Shown: positions 1-7,507 of the stretch, piece after piece | Position numbering within the stretch: position 1 is the stretch's first letter | Layout of the letters: every line of letters starts with the position of its first letter | Source: Tychonema litorale BBK16 | GTDB taxonomy: Bacteria > Cyanobacteriota > Cyanobacteriia > Cyanobacteriales > Microcoleaceae | Length of the DNA stretch: 26,615 nucleotides | NCBI RefSeq assembly: GCF_021648855.1 | Contig: NZ_JAKJHX010000037.1 | Location: 1 to 26,615 of the forward strand | Reading direction: 5' to 3' | The notes under the pieces: model-generated | What the model was told of the DNA's origin: nothing | What the model saw: the letters and a program-made list of their open reading frames with translations, nothing else | Databases searched by the model: none | Position numbers and translations under genes: made by a program

Positions 1-14
1 CAAGTTGACTGATT

Positions 15-54
15 GAGCCAAGAATCCCCACGCCTTCAGGCCCGGGAGTGTCAA
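15..54 (+). mobile_element. Possible right end of an IS200/IS605-type element
   Basis: The stretch contains a short imperfect hairpin (CCC, GCC, loop TTCA, GGC, GGG) followed by GGGAGTGTCAA. From memory this resembles the conserved 3' end of cyanobacterial IS200/IS605 (tnpB) elements, where the stem is usually longer and perfect. The stem here is partly decayed. No transposase or tnpB reading frame is visible inside the window, so any such gene would lie to the left. The rest of bases 1-98 shows nothing else I can name. Confidence 0.33.
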
Positions 55-98
55 AATACTGATCGACATAACAGCACATTACCCCTAAAATCACACTT

Positions 99-1109
99 AT
101 GTCTGACTCTCCTCCATCCCAAATTCCCCCAGAAACCTCACCAGACAGTACCCAAGCAGACAGCCGCAGTGCCAAAACTCGGCAACTGTTGGGGATGAAA
201 GGGGCTGCTAGTGGCGAAACTTCCATTTGGAAGATTCGCTTGCAACTGATGAAGCCGATTACCTGGATTCCCCTGATTTGGGGCGTGGTGTGCGGGGCTG
301 CCTCTTCTGGGAACTATACTTGGAATCTGGAAAATTTTGCGATCGCAGCAGCTTGTATGTTGATGTCAGGGCCGTTGCTGACAGGCTACACTCAAACTTT
401 GAACGATTTTTACGATCGCGACATCGATGCAATTAACGAACCCTACCGTCCAATTCCCTCCGGGATCATTTCCATTCCCGAAGTTGTCACCCAAATTTTA
501 GTGTTATTGCTTGCAGGTATTGGGGTCGCTTATGCTCTAGACTTATGGGCAGGTCACGAATTCCCGATCATGACTGTTTTGACCCTTGGCGGCGCATTTT
601 TGGCCTACATCTACTCCGCGCCCCCATTGAAACTCAAGCAGAATGGCTGGTTGGGAAATTATGCCCTGGGTGCTAGCTACATTGCATTGCCTTGGTGGGC
701 AGGTCAAGCTTTATTTGGTACACTGGATCCGACAATTATGATTTTGACTCTGTTTTACAGTTTGGCAGGGCTGGGAATTGCGATCGTCAATGATTTCAAA
801 AGTGTTGAGGGCGATCGGCAATTAGGGTTAAAATCTTTACCAGTGATGTTTGGCATCGGCACAGCAGCCTGGATTTGCGTGTTGATGATCGACATATTTC
901 AAGCCGGGATTGCAGGCTACCTGATTAGCATCCACCAAAATCTATACGCTGTAATTCTCCTGCTGCTGATTGTTCCCCAAATCACTTTTCAGGATATGTA
1001 TTTTTTACGCAATCCTCTGGAAAATGATGTTAAATATCAGGCAAGTGCTCAGCCTTTCCTGGTGTTAGGTATGCTAGTAGCTGCTTTGGCACTTGGTCAT
1101 GCTGGTTAA
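99..1109 (+). CDS. chlG: Chlorophyll synthase ChlG (chlorophyllide a prenyltransferase)
   Basis: Membrane prenyltransferase of the UbiA superfamily that joins a geranylgeranyl or phytyl chain to chlorophyllide a, the last step of chlorophyll a synthesis, in the thylakoid membrane. The 336-residue length fits the cyanobacterial family. Two aspartate-rich motifs are visible: NDFYDRDID at 102-110, which binds the Mg-diphosphate substrate, and ND..EGD..LG at 231-243. About eight to nine hydrophobic segments follow a polar N-terminus of about 45 residues that is rich in Ser, Pro and Thr. The ATG at 99 has no strong Shine-Dalgarno sequence. M33 is an alternative start that would keep the whole catalytic part. 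No neighbour is related by pathway. Confidence 0.96.
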   Translation: MSDSPPSQIPPETSPDSTQADSRSAKTRQLLGMKGAASGETSIWKIRLQLMKPITWIPLIWGVVCGAASSGNYTWNLENFAIAAACMLMSGPLLTGYTQTLNDFYDRDIDAINEPYRPIPSGIISIPEVVTQILVLLLAGIGVAYALDLWAGHEFPIMTVLTLGGAFLAYIYSAPPLKLKQNGWLGNYALGASYIALPWWAGQALFGTLDPTIMILTLFYSLAGLGIAIVNDFKSVEGDRQLGLKSLPVMFGIGTAAWICVLMIDIFQAGIAGYLISIHQNLYAVILLLLIVPQITFQDMYFLRNPLENDVKYQASAQPFLVLGMLVAALALGHAG

Positions 1110-1126
1110 AAAAAAGTTCTGAGTTG

Positions 1127-1161
1127 GGATTTTGAGTTAAATAGTTTTTAATTCAAAATCC
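1127..1161 (+). terminator. Candidate transcription-end hairpin after chlG
   Basis: A 9-bp AT-rich inverted repeat (GGATTTTGA and TCAAAATCC) starts 18 bases after the chlG stop. There is no U-tract after it, so intrinsic termination is uncertain. Confidence 0.3.
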
Positions 1162-1204
1162 ATAATTCCAGAATCTGTACAATTATATTGAATAAAATCT
1201 CAAG

Positions 1205-1255
1205 TTAAAAATTAAAAATTGAAGAGGGATAGCCTTTTTAATTTTTAATTTTTAA
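1205..1255. repeat. Heptamer TTTTTAA repeats forming a 16-bp inverted repeat
   Basis: Two TTAAAAA units on the left and three TTTTTAA units (1235-1255) on the right form a perfect 16-bp inverted repeat (1205-1220 with 1240-1255) around a 19-nt loop. It lies just before the penicillin-binding protein gene and could act as a terminator for chlG or as a 5' leader structure. The 7-nt period matches other arrays in the window. Confidence 0.6.
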
Positions 1256-1285
1256 TCGCAGTTGATTAGGTTTGAAGGTCTAAAC

Positions 1286-3772
1286 GTGGCAGAATTTTTC
1301 TCAAATATCAAAGATAAGTTGAGCAAAGTCACTAACGCAATAAGTGGCAATTCCAATCAAGAATTGCCGCAGTCTGCGAAGGGAAAAGAACTCGATTTGC
1401 CGGAATCGCAGGCAGAATTTTCTACACGGACAACGGCGGAACAGTCGGAGTATGTGATGCCAGAAAATTCAATGCCTCCCCAGGAGTCGGAATTAGAATA
1501 TGAAAATCATAAATATCCAATAGTTAAGCGCGATTGGGAAGGATTGAAGTGCTTAATTGTTTGGCTGGAAATTGAACCTCAAGTTACCAGATTTCAAGCA
1601 AAGCAAAAAGAATTGTTGCAGCCTGGGTTGATTTGGTTGGGAACCAAATTGGCTAAAAAATCGGAAAGTAACGCACCGCAGGAAAATAGCGAACTACTCG
1701 AAAATAGTGAACCATCCGAAAATAGCAAACCGCAGGGAAAATTTAAGAAACTTCTGTCCCGCCGCCCTAGATTTTGGATAGGAATAGGTGTTGCTAGTAT
1801 TAGCGGTGGTGCTTTGATCTATGGTTTATGGATTTTGCACGCCTTAAATCAAAGTTTGCCGGATGTTAACGATTTGTTGGCTTTTAATCGCGATGGAACA
1901 CTAACAATTAAGGCAGCAGACAAGACGATTTTGTTGCAGTCTGGACCTGCAACTAGAGATAAGTTGAAACTTAAAGAAATTCCAGATTTGTTGATTAAAG
2001 CTTTTATTGCCATAGAAGACCGCCGTTTTTACGATCATCGCGGGGTCGATTATCAAGGTATTGTGCGATCGATTGTTTCTAATATATTAGCCAGAGATTT
2101 GGTGCAGGGTGGAAGTACAATTACGCAACAATTAGCCCGTGTTGTTTTTCTGAATCAAGAAAGAAGTATTAAGCGGAAACTTCGGGAGGCTCTTTTGGCT
2201 CAAAAAATTGAGCGAGAGTTAGGTAAAGATCAAATTTTAGAGCGCTATTTAAATCTGGTTTACTTGGGTTCGGATGCTTATGGAGTAGCGGATGCAGCTT
2301 GGGTTTTCTTTAGTAAAACAGTTGACAAATTAACTTTGGCAGAGATGGCAACTTTGGCGGGTTTGCCGCCGGCACCAAGCGAATATTCTCCTTTGGTAAA
2401 TCCGAGTTTTGCGAAAAAACGCCGCAATCTTGTGCTGCAACAAATGCAAGAAGCGAAGGTAATTACTGAGGGTCAAGCTAAGGAGGCGATGGCGGAACCT
2501 TTGACTGTTAAACAAAGTCCACCAAAGCGTTTTGAAGTGGCTGCGCCTTATTTTGCTAGTTACATTAGAAAGGAATTGCCTCGCTATGTTTCTCAGGATG
2601 CTTTGGAAGCTGGTGGTTTGACTGTTGAGACGACGGTGGATATGAAGTGGCAAAAAATCGCGGAACAAGTGGTTAAAGATGCGATCGAAAATGATGGTCG
2701 CCGTCAGGGTTTTGAACAAGCTGCTTTAGTTTCTATGGACACTAAAACTGGTGAAGTCAAGGCGTTGGTAGGAGGTGGGAATTTTAGGGAAAGTCAATTT
2801 AATCGTGCTACTCAGGCTTTGCGGCAGCCTGGATCGACGTTTAAAGGGTTAGTTTATGCTGCGGCGATTGGGGCTGGTTTATCTCCCTATGACAGTTACG
2901 AAGATGCGCCAATTATTATCGATGGCTATCAACCGAATAATTATGGCAAAAAGTTTAGCGGTTGGCGATCGATCTCTGATGCTTTGACAAGTTCGGTGAA
3001 TGTGGTAGCGGTGAAAGTGTTGATGGATGTTGGTTTTGAACCAGCAATTAAATTAGCCCATGATATGGGAATCAAGTCTAAATTAAGTCCAATCTATTCT
3101 CTGGTTTTGGGTTCTTCTGAGGTTAATTTGCTGGAATTAACTAATGCTTACGGCACTTTAGCCTCGGAAGGTAAGTTTATTGAAGCCCACGGAATTAGTC
3201 GTGTCATTAATCAGCGAGGCGATGTAATCTATAAGTCTGATTTTCAACCAAAGCAGGTTTTGGATAAGGATAGTGCTGCGATTACAACTTGGATGTTGGA
3301 GGGTGTGGTGAAGGGGGGTACGGGGGGGCCTGCTGCTTTAAACGATCGCACTGTAGCTGGCAAAACCGGTACTTCGGAAAAAGTCAGGGATTTGTGGTTT
3401 ATTGGTTACATTCCCCAAATCGTGACTGGGGTTTGGTTAGGGAATGATGACAATTATCCCACGGGGGGAACTAGCGGCACAGCGGCCTATAATTGGCGAG
3501 ACTTTATGAGTCAAGCGGTGAAGGGAATGCCAGTTGAGGAGTTTCCGAAGTTGCCTAAGTTGGAGGGGCGCAAAGGCAGTATTAAGGCTAAACCTGTGAA
3601 GCCGAATGAGATTATTCGGGGGATGATTGTAAATGATGATGGTGCGATCGTGCCTTACAATTCTAATCCTGAACCTCGGCATCGCGAGTGGCAAGAACCT
3701 GCTTATCAAGAGCCTGCTTATCAAGAACCTGCTTATCAAGAACCTGGGAATTATCAAGATGCGGGACAGTAA
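1286..3772 (+). CDS. Class A penicillin-binding protein (PBP1A-like, transglycosylase/transpeptidase)
   Basis: Bifunctional peptidoglycan synthase, anchored in the plasma membrane with its catalytic part in the periplasm. From the GTG at 1286 it has 828 residues: a long polar cytoplasmic region (1-160), one membrane helix (about 163-184), a GT51 transglycosylase with the catalytic Glu in EDRRFYDH (about E244) and GGSTITQQ, then a transpeptidase with STFK (about S517), SVN (about 570-572) and KTG (about 693-695). All catalytic motifs are intact. The C-terminus carries a pentapeptide repeat, QEPAY three times then QEPGN. A TTG at 1262 would add eight residues, but GAAGG seven bases before the GTG at 1286 favours the shorter form. 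The cytoplasmic extension of about 160 residues is longer than usual, with Asn/Ser/Glu-rich repeats near 130-150. Confidence 0.93.
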   Translation: MAEFFSNIKDKLSKVTNAISGNSNQELPQSAKGKELDLPESQAEFSTRTTAEQSEYVMPENSMPPQESELEYENHKYPIVKRDWEGLKCLIVWLEIEPQVTRFQAKQKELLQPGLIWLGTKLAKKSESNAPQENSELLENSEPSENSKPQGKFKKLLSRRPRFWIGIGVASISGGALIYGLWILHALNQSLPDVNDLLAFNRDGTLTIKAADKTILLQSGPATRDKLKLKEIPDLLIKAFIAIEDRRFYDHRGVDYQGIVRSIVSNILARDLVQGGSTITQQLARVVFLNQERSIKRKLREALLAQKIERELGKDQILERYLNLVYLGSDAYGVADAAWVFFSKTVDKLTLAEMATLAGLPPAPSEYSPLVNPSFAKKRRNLVLQQMQEAKVITEGQAKEAMAEPLTVKQSPPKRFEVAAPYFASYIRKELPRYVSQDALEAGGLTVETTVDMKWQKIAEQVVKDAIENDGRRQGFEQAALVSMDTKTGEVKALVGGGNFRESQFNRATQALRQPGSTFKGLVYAAAIGAGLSPYDSYEDAPIIIDGYQPNNYGKKFSGWRSISDALTSSVNVVAVKVLMDVGFEPAIKLAHDMGIKSKLSPIYSLVLGSSEVNLLELTNAYGTLASEGKFIEAHGISRVINQRGDVIYKSDFQPKQVLDKDSAAITTWMLEGVVKGGTGGPAALNDRTVAGKTGTSEKVRDLWFIGYIPQIVTGVWLGNDDNYPTGGTSGTAAYNWRDFMSQAVKGMPVEEFPKLPKLEGRKGSIKAKPVKPNEIIRGMIVNDDGAIVPYNSNPEPRHREWQEPAYQEPAYQEPAYQEPGNYQDAGQ

Positions 3773-3798
3773 GCGGGTTTACAAATAATCGATCGAAC

Positions 3799-3841
3799 AG
3801 CCGATCGCAACTTATTCGCTTTCTATTTTAGGCGATCGGCT
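3799..3841. terminator. HIP1-containing inverted repeat after the PBP gene
   Basis: A perfect 10-bp inverted repeat (AGCCGATCGC and GCGATCGGCT) with a 23-nt loop, 26 bases after the PBP stop. It may end the PBP transcript, although no T-run follows. Each arm contains CGATCG, so chance pairing of two HIP1-like sites is the alternative. Confidence 0.35.
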
Positions 3842-3857
3842 ACCTCTAAAGGAATAT

Positions 3858-3886
3858 TTGACAACTCTTTTTTGAGATTTTATTAA
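3858..3886 (+). promoter_or_regulatory. Sigma-70 type promoter for the RND exporter gene
   Basis: TTGACA at 3858-3863, a 17-nt spacer and TATTAA at 3881-3886 give a near-consensus promoter about 75 bases before the exporter start codon. Confidence 0.6.
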
Positions 3887-3926
3887 GATTTATTATAGTT
3901 GTAATCTACCGAGCGTCAACTCTTCA

Positions 3927-3954
3927 ATCTAAAATCTAAAACCTAAAATCTAAA
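3927..3954 (+). repeat. Heptamer array (ATCTAAA) x4
   Basis: Four adjacent 7-nt units (ATCTAAA, one ACCTAAA) end five bases before the ATG of the RND gene, in the place where a ribosome binding site would be expected. No Shine-Dalgarno sequence is visible there. Confidence 0.75.
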
Positions 3955-3959
3955 ATTCA

Positions 3960-6900
3960 ATGACCGCCGACAAAACCGGATTCAGTATTAGTGCGATCGC
4001 CATTCGTCGCCATATCGGCACCTTGATGCTAACACTGGCGATCGTAGTCGTGGGCATTTTCTACATCACCCAACTCCCTGTTGACTTGCTACCCTCCATC
4101 ACCTATCCGCGGATCAGCGTGCGCCTAGACGCCCCCGGAGTCTCCCCAGAAGTCGCAGTTGACGAAATTACCCGCCCCCTCGAACAAGGACTTTCGGCCA
4201 CAGAAGGAGTCACCCAAGTCTTCTCCCGCACCCGCGAAGGGCAGGTTAGCGTCGATTTATTCTTCAGGCCCGGTGGCGATATCGACCAAGCCCTCAACGA
4301 CGCCACAGCCTCCGTTAACCGCATTCGCAACCGACTTCCCGACACAGTTGAATCGCCAAATCTGTTTAAATTCGACCCGTCTCAACAACCAGTTTACGAA
4401 TTTGCGCTGACTTCCGACTCGCGCCAAGGCGTAGATTTGCGCGTATTCGCCGATGACGAATTAGCCAGGGAAATTAACGTGATTCCCGGAGTCGCCGCGG
4501 TTGACGTTTCCGGCGGCGTTCAAGAAGAAATTCAAGTTAATATTGACCTGAATCGATTGCAAAGTTTAGGAGTTAATCTAAACGATGTTTTTAATGCTTT
4601 GCGATCGCGCAATTTAGACACTTCCGGCGGCAGATTGCGCCAAGAATCCAACGAACCACTGACGCGCACAATCGGCCGCTTTAAAACAGCCACCGAAATC
4701 AACAACATTTCCTTTCAAATATCCGGTTCCAACCCGCCCAAACGAGTTTACCTGCGCGACTTTGCAAAAGTAACTGACGGTACAGAAGAACAGCGAGTCA
4801 AAGTTTTTCTCAATCAAAAACCAGCCGTTAAAATCAGCATCTTAAAACAACCAGATGCCAACACGATTACGGTTGTGGACGGAGTGAAAAATCGCCTCAA
4901 AGAAATGCAGAATTCCGGCTTAATTTCAGCCGATATGGAAGTAGTTACTACCTTAGACGAATCTCGGTTTATCCGCAATTCCCTAGCCGATGTAGCTAAT
5001 GCGGGAATTTCCGGGGCGGTGTTGGCTGCGATCGCAGTTTTGTTCTTTTTAGGTTCCCTCAGACAAACCCTGATTATCTCTCTGACTATTCCCCTGTGTA
5101 CTCTAGCAGCGATTATTTTAATGCGCTTATTCGGCTTATCGCTGAACTTATTTAGTTTAGGTGGTTTAGCCTTGGGAATCGGTCAGGCAATTGATACCAG
5201 CGTAGTTATTTTAGAAAATATTGTAGTCGGTCTAGACAACAATCCTCATCTAAAAAAAGGCAGAATCAAAGACCGAAAAGAACGCACCATCGAAGAATCG
5301 GTACTGCGGAGTCAAGAAGTCGAATCAGCAATGGTTGCCTCCACTGCGGCAAACTTAGTATCAGTGCTACCATTCTTGCTGATTGGCGGCTTCTTTTCCC
5401 TGCTATTTAGCGAATTAATTTTAACAATTAGCTTTGCAGTAGCAGCATCCCTGGTAGTAGCTTTAACTATAGTGCCGATGCTGACTTCTCGCTTGATGGG
5501 AATCTCTTATTCCAGCGGCATCAGTCGGTTCGGCCCGATCAAACATTTCAACCGAGGCTTTGAAAATGCTACGCGCGCTTATGGTTCGATGCTGTCAAAA
5601 GTGCTAGGTTTGCGGTTAATGATCATTGTAGTCGCTTTTGTGATTTTAGGCAGCGGAACTTGGATAATGGCTGGTCAAATCCCCCAAGAAATTTTGCCTA
5701 AAGTTAATACAAGTCAAGCGCGATTATTTGCTTTGTTTCCTCCGGGGACTAACTTGGAAACCAATCAAAAAGTAGTTGCAGCCGCCGACAAACTGCTACT
5801 TGCACAGCCAGAAACCGAGTATACTTTAACCACAGCGGGAGGGCTGCTGTTCGGCAACAATACGATCGAGAATTTGCTCCGAGGAAGCAGCACAATTACC
5901 CTAAAAAAAGGTACGAATACGATCGCCTTTACTGAAAGACTGACTGAGGAATTAAAGAAAATTGATGTTCCGAAAGGCACTCGCCTGCGCTTGGTTCCAG
6001 AAGGGATTAGAGGTTTAGTTTTAACCAATTCTCCAGTCAGAGGCGGCGAAATTGATGTCATAATTCAAGGCCCAAGTGAACAAGTATTGCAAGAAGCAGG
6101 CCGTCAGATATTAAAAGAGTTAGATGAGAAGGTAAAATTAGCGCGGTTTCGGCCGGATGGAGACGCGCCACAGTCGGAAGTGCAAATTCGTCCAGACTGG
6201 GAAAGGGCTGCTTTGTACGGACTGAGTGCCCAAGACATTGGGGAGACAGTTCAAACGGCAATTGAAGGTACTGTTCCCACTCAAGTGCAGCGGGGAAACC
6301 GCCTGGTAGACGTGCGCGTACAGTTCGATCGCACTTCTGTCAAAAATATCGCCCAACTCGGACAAATTCCCTTATCTGGTAATAATAGCATCGTCCGTTT
6401 GAGCGATGTGGCAAAAATTGCGATCGGCAAAGCGCCGGGAGAAATTCAACGTCTCAATCAGCGGCAAGTTTTCTTAGTTGTCGGAAACCTAAATCGAGGT
6501 GCAAGTTTGGGCGATGCTGTCAAACAAGTCGATGCAGTTTTATCAGAATTGAAGCTGCCACCAGGAGTTAGCATTGTGCCGAGTTCGGCTGCGGAAACTA
6601 ACGATCAATTGCAAACTGCGCTCAAACTTTTGGGCGGGTTGGCAACTTTTTTAGTATTTGTAACGATGGCGGTGCAGTACAATTCTCTAGTCGATCCGCT
6701 GGTGATTTTGCTAACAGTACCCCTGGCGTTGACGGCGGGTATTTTCGGGCTGTATGTGACTAAAACTGCGATCGGGGCTACGGTGATGATCGGGGCAATT
6801 TTGCTCGTGGGAATCGTCGTAAATAACGGCATCATTATGGTAGAATTGGCCAACCAAATTCGGGAAGAGGAAAAGGTCGATCGCACGACAGCAATTATCC

Positions 6901-7184
6901 GGGCTGCACCTCAGCGTTTGCGTCCGATTTTGATGACAACTATTACCACAGTTTTGGGTTTGTTTCCCCTCGCTTTGGGGATTGGAGAAGGTTCGGAGTT
7001 TCTGCAACCTTTGGGGGTGGTGGTGTTTTCTGGTTTGTCGCTGGCCACTTTGCTGACGCTGTTTATTATTCCGTGTTTCTATATTTTGCTGCACGATTTC
7101 TTTGGGATGTTTGGGGCGAAGAAGAAGCCGCAGGCGGTGGCTATTCCTGTACAGAAGGCGGCGAGAAAGACTCCGAATTTGTAA
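3960..7184 (+). CDS. RND-family efflux transporter permease subunit (HAE1 type)
   Basis: Inner-membrane pump subunit of the AcrB/HAE1 type, 1074 residues, the normal length. The duplicated architecture is visible: an N-terminal helix (about 17-38), a periplasmic porter domain, a helix bundle (about 345-560), a second porter domain and a second bundle (about 880-1060). It begins with the typical VDLLPSITYPRISV segment. In TM4 the AcrB Asp pair is reduced to one (D412, then T413), and in TM10 the usual Lys is Asn (GIVVNNGIIMVE), so the proton relay differs from AcrB. No membrane-fusion protein or outer-membrane channel gene is adjacent. Substrate cannot be told from sequence. The first third uses C-rich codons and the last third G- and T-rich codons. 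Confidence 0.93.
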   Translation: MTADKTGFSISAIAIRRHIGTLMLTLAIVVVGIFYITQLPVDLLPSITYPRISVRLDAPGVSPEVAVDEITRPLEQGLSATEGVTQVFSRTREGQVSVDLFFRPGGDIDQALNDATASVNRIRNRLPDTVESPNLFKFDPSQQPVYEFALTSDSRQGVDLRVFADDELAREINVIPGVAAVDVSGGVQEEIQVNIDLNRLQSLGVNLNDVFNALRSRNLDTSGGRLRQESNEPLTRTIGRFKTATEINNISFQISGSNPPKRVYLRDFAKVTDGTEEQRVKVFLNQKPAVKISILKQPDANTITVVDGVKNRLKEMQNSGLISADMEVVTTLDESRFIRNSLADVANAGISGAVLAAIAVLFFLGSLRQTLIISLTIPLCTLAAIILMRLFGLSLNLFSLGGLALGIGQAIDTSVVILENIVVGLDNNPHLKKGRIKDRKERTIEESVLRSQEVESAMVASTAANLVSVLPFLLIGGFFSLLFSELILTISFAVAASLVVALTIVPMLTSRLMGISYSSGISRFGPIKHFNRGFENATRAYGSMLSKVLGLRLMIIVVAFVILGSGTWIMAGQIPQEILPKVNTSQARLFALFPPGTNLETNQKVVAAADKLLLAQPETEYTLTTAGGLLFGNNTIENLLRGSSTITLKKGTNTIAFTERLTEELKKIDVPKGTRLRLVPEGIRGLVLTNSPVRGGEIDVIIQGPSEQVLQEAGRQILKELDEKVKLARFRPDGDAPQSEVQIRPDWERAALYGLSAQDIGETVQTAIEGTVPTQVQRGNRLVDVRVQFDRTSVKNIAQLGQIPLSGNNSIVRLSDVAKIAIGKAPGEIQRLNQRQVFLVVGNLNRGASLGDAVKQVDAVLSELKLPPGVSIVPSSAAETNDQLQTALKLLGGLATFLVFVTMAVQYNSLVDPLVILLTVPLALTAGIFGLYVTKTAIGATVMIGAILLVGIVVNNGIIMVELANQIREEEKVDRTTAIIRAAPQRLRPILMTTITTVLGLFPLALGIGEGSEFLQPLGVVVFSGLSLATLLTLFIIPCFYILLHDFFGMFGAKKKPQAVAIPVQKAARKTPNL

Positions 7185-7226
7185 AATGTAGTGTCAGCTT
7201 TCCACGCACTTTACCGCAATCCGGCA

Positions 7227-7354
7227 GGGGTTGAAACCCCCGCCTCATAGCGAAAGTCGGTTGAAACCGACTGTAGATTTTGACGGAAAGTGCGATCGAT
7301 TTCAGTCCTCTTTGAGAGGACTTTCGCTATGAGACAGGGAATTCATTCCCTGTC
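7227..7354. repeat. Composite of nested hairpins (intergenic repeat element)
   Basis: Four small palindromes lie in a row: 7227-7240, 7256-7271, 7304-7322 and 7333-7354. An outer perfect 15-bp inverted repeat (7244-7258 with 7319-7333) joins the middle ones into a larger stem. The first two share a GTTGAAAC centre. It fills much of the 323-base gap between the RND gene and rtcB and looks like an interspersed non-coding repeat; it could also stop transcription from the RND gene. Confidence 0.7.
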
Positions 7355-7438
7355 GGACTGTCGGACTTACAAACTATACCGCTACTGCATTTGATGTTAA
7401 GCTGACGCACCCTAATAAAATCAGCCAGTAAGGTACAT

Positions 7439-7467
7439 TTGACACTATCACATATTTGTGTTACAAT
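7439..7467 (+). promoter_or_regulatory. Sigma-70 type promoter of rtcB
   Basis: TTGACA at 7439-7444, a 17-nt spacer and TACAAT at 7462-7467. Transcription would begin near 7474, leaving an A/C-rich leader of about 34 bases without a Shine-Dalgarno sequence before the ATG at 7508. Confidence 0.7.
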
Positions 7468-7507
7468 GGTACTACACACAAAACAGACAACACAAACTTA
7501 AACAAAA

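Noticed and set aside
13..198. Plus-strand frame before and overlapping chlG
   Set aside because: It spans the hairpin at the left edge and is out of frame with chlG; no conserved protein text.
6605..7094. Several minus-strand frames inside the RND gene
   Set aside because: All lie opposite a complete and motif-rich coding region and show no family features.
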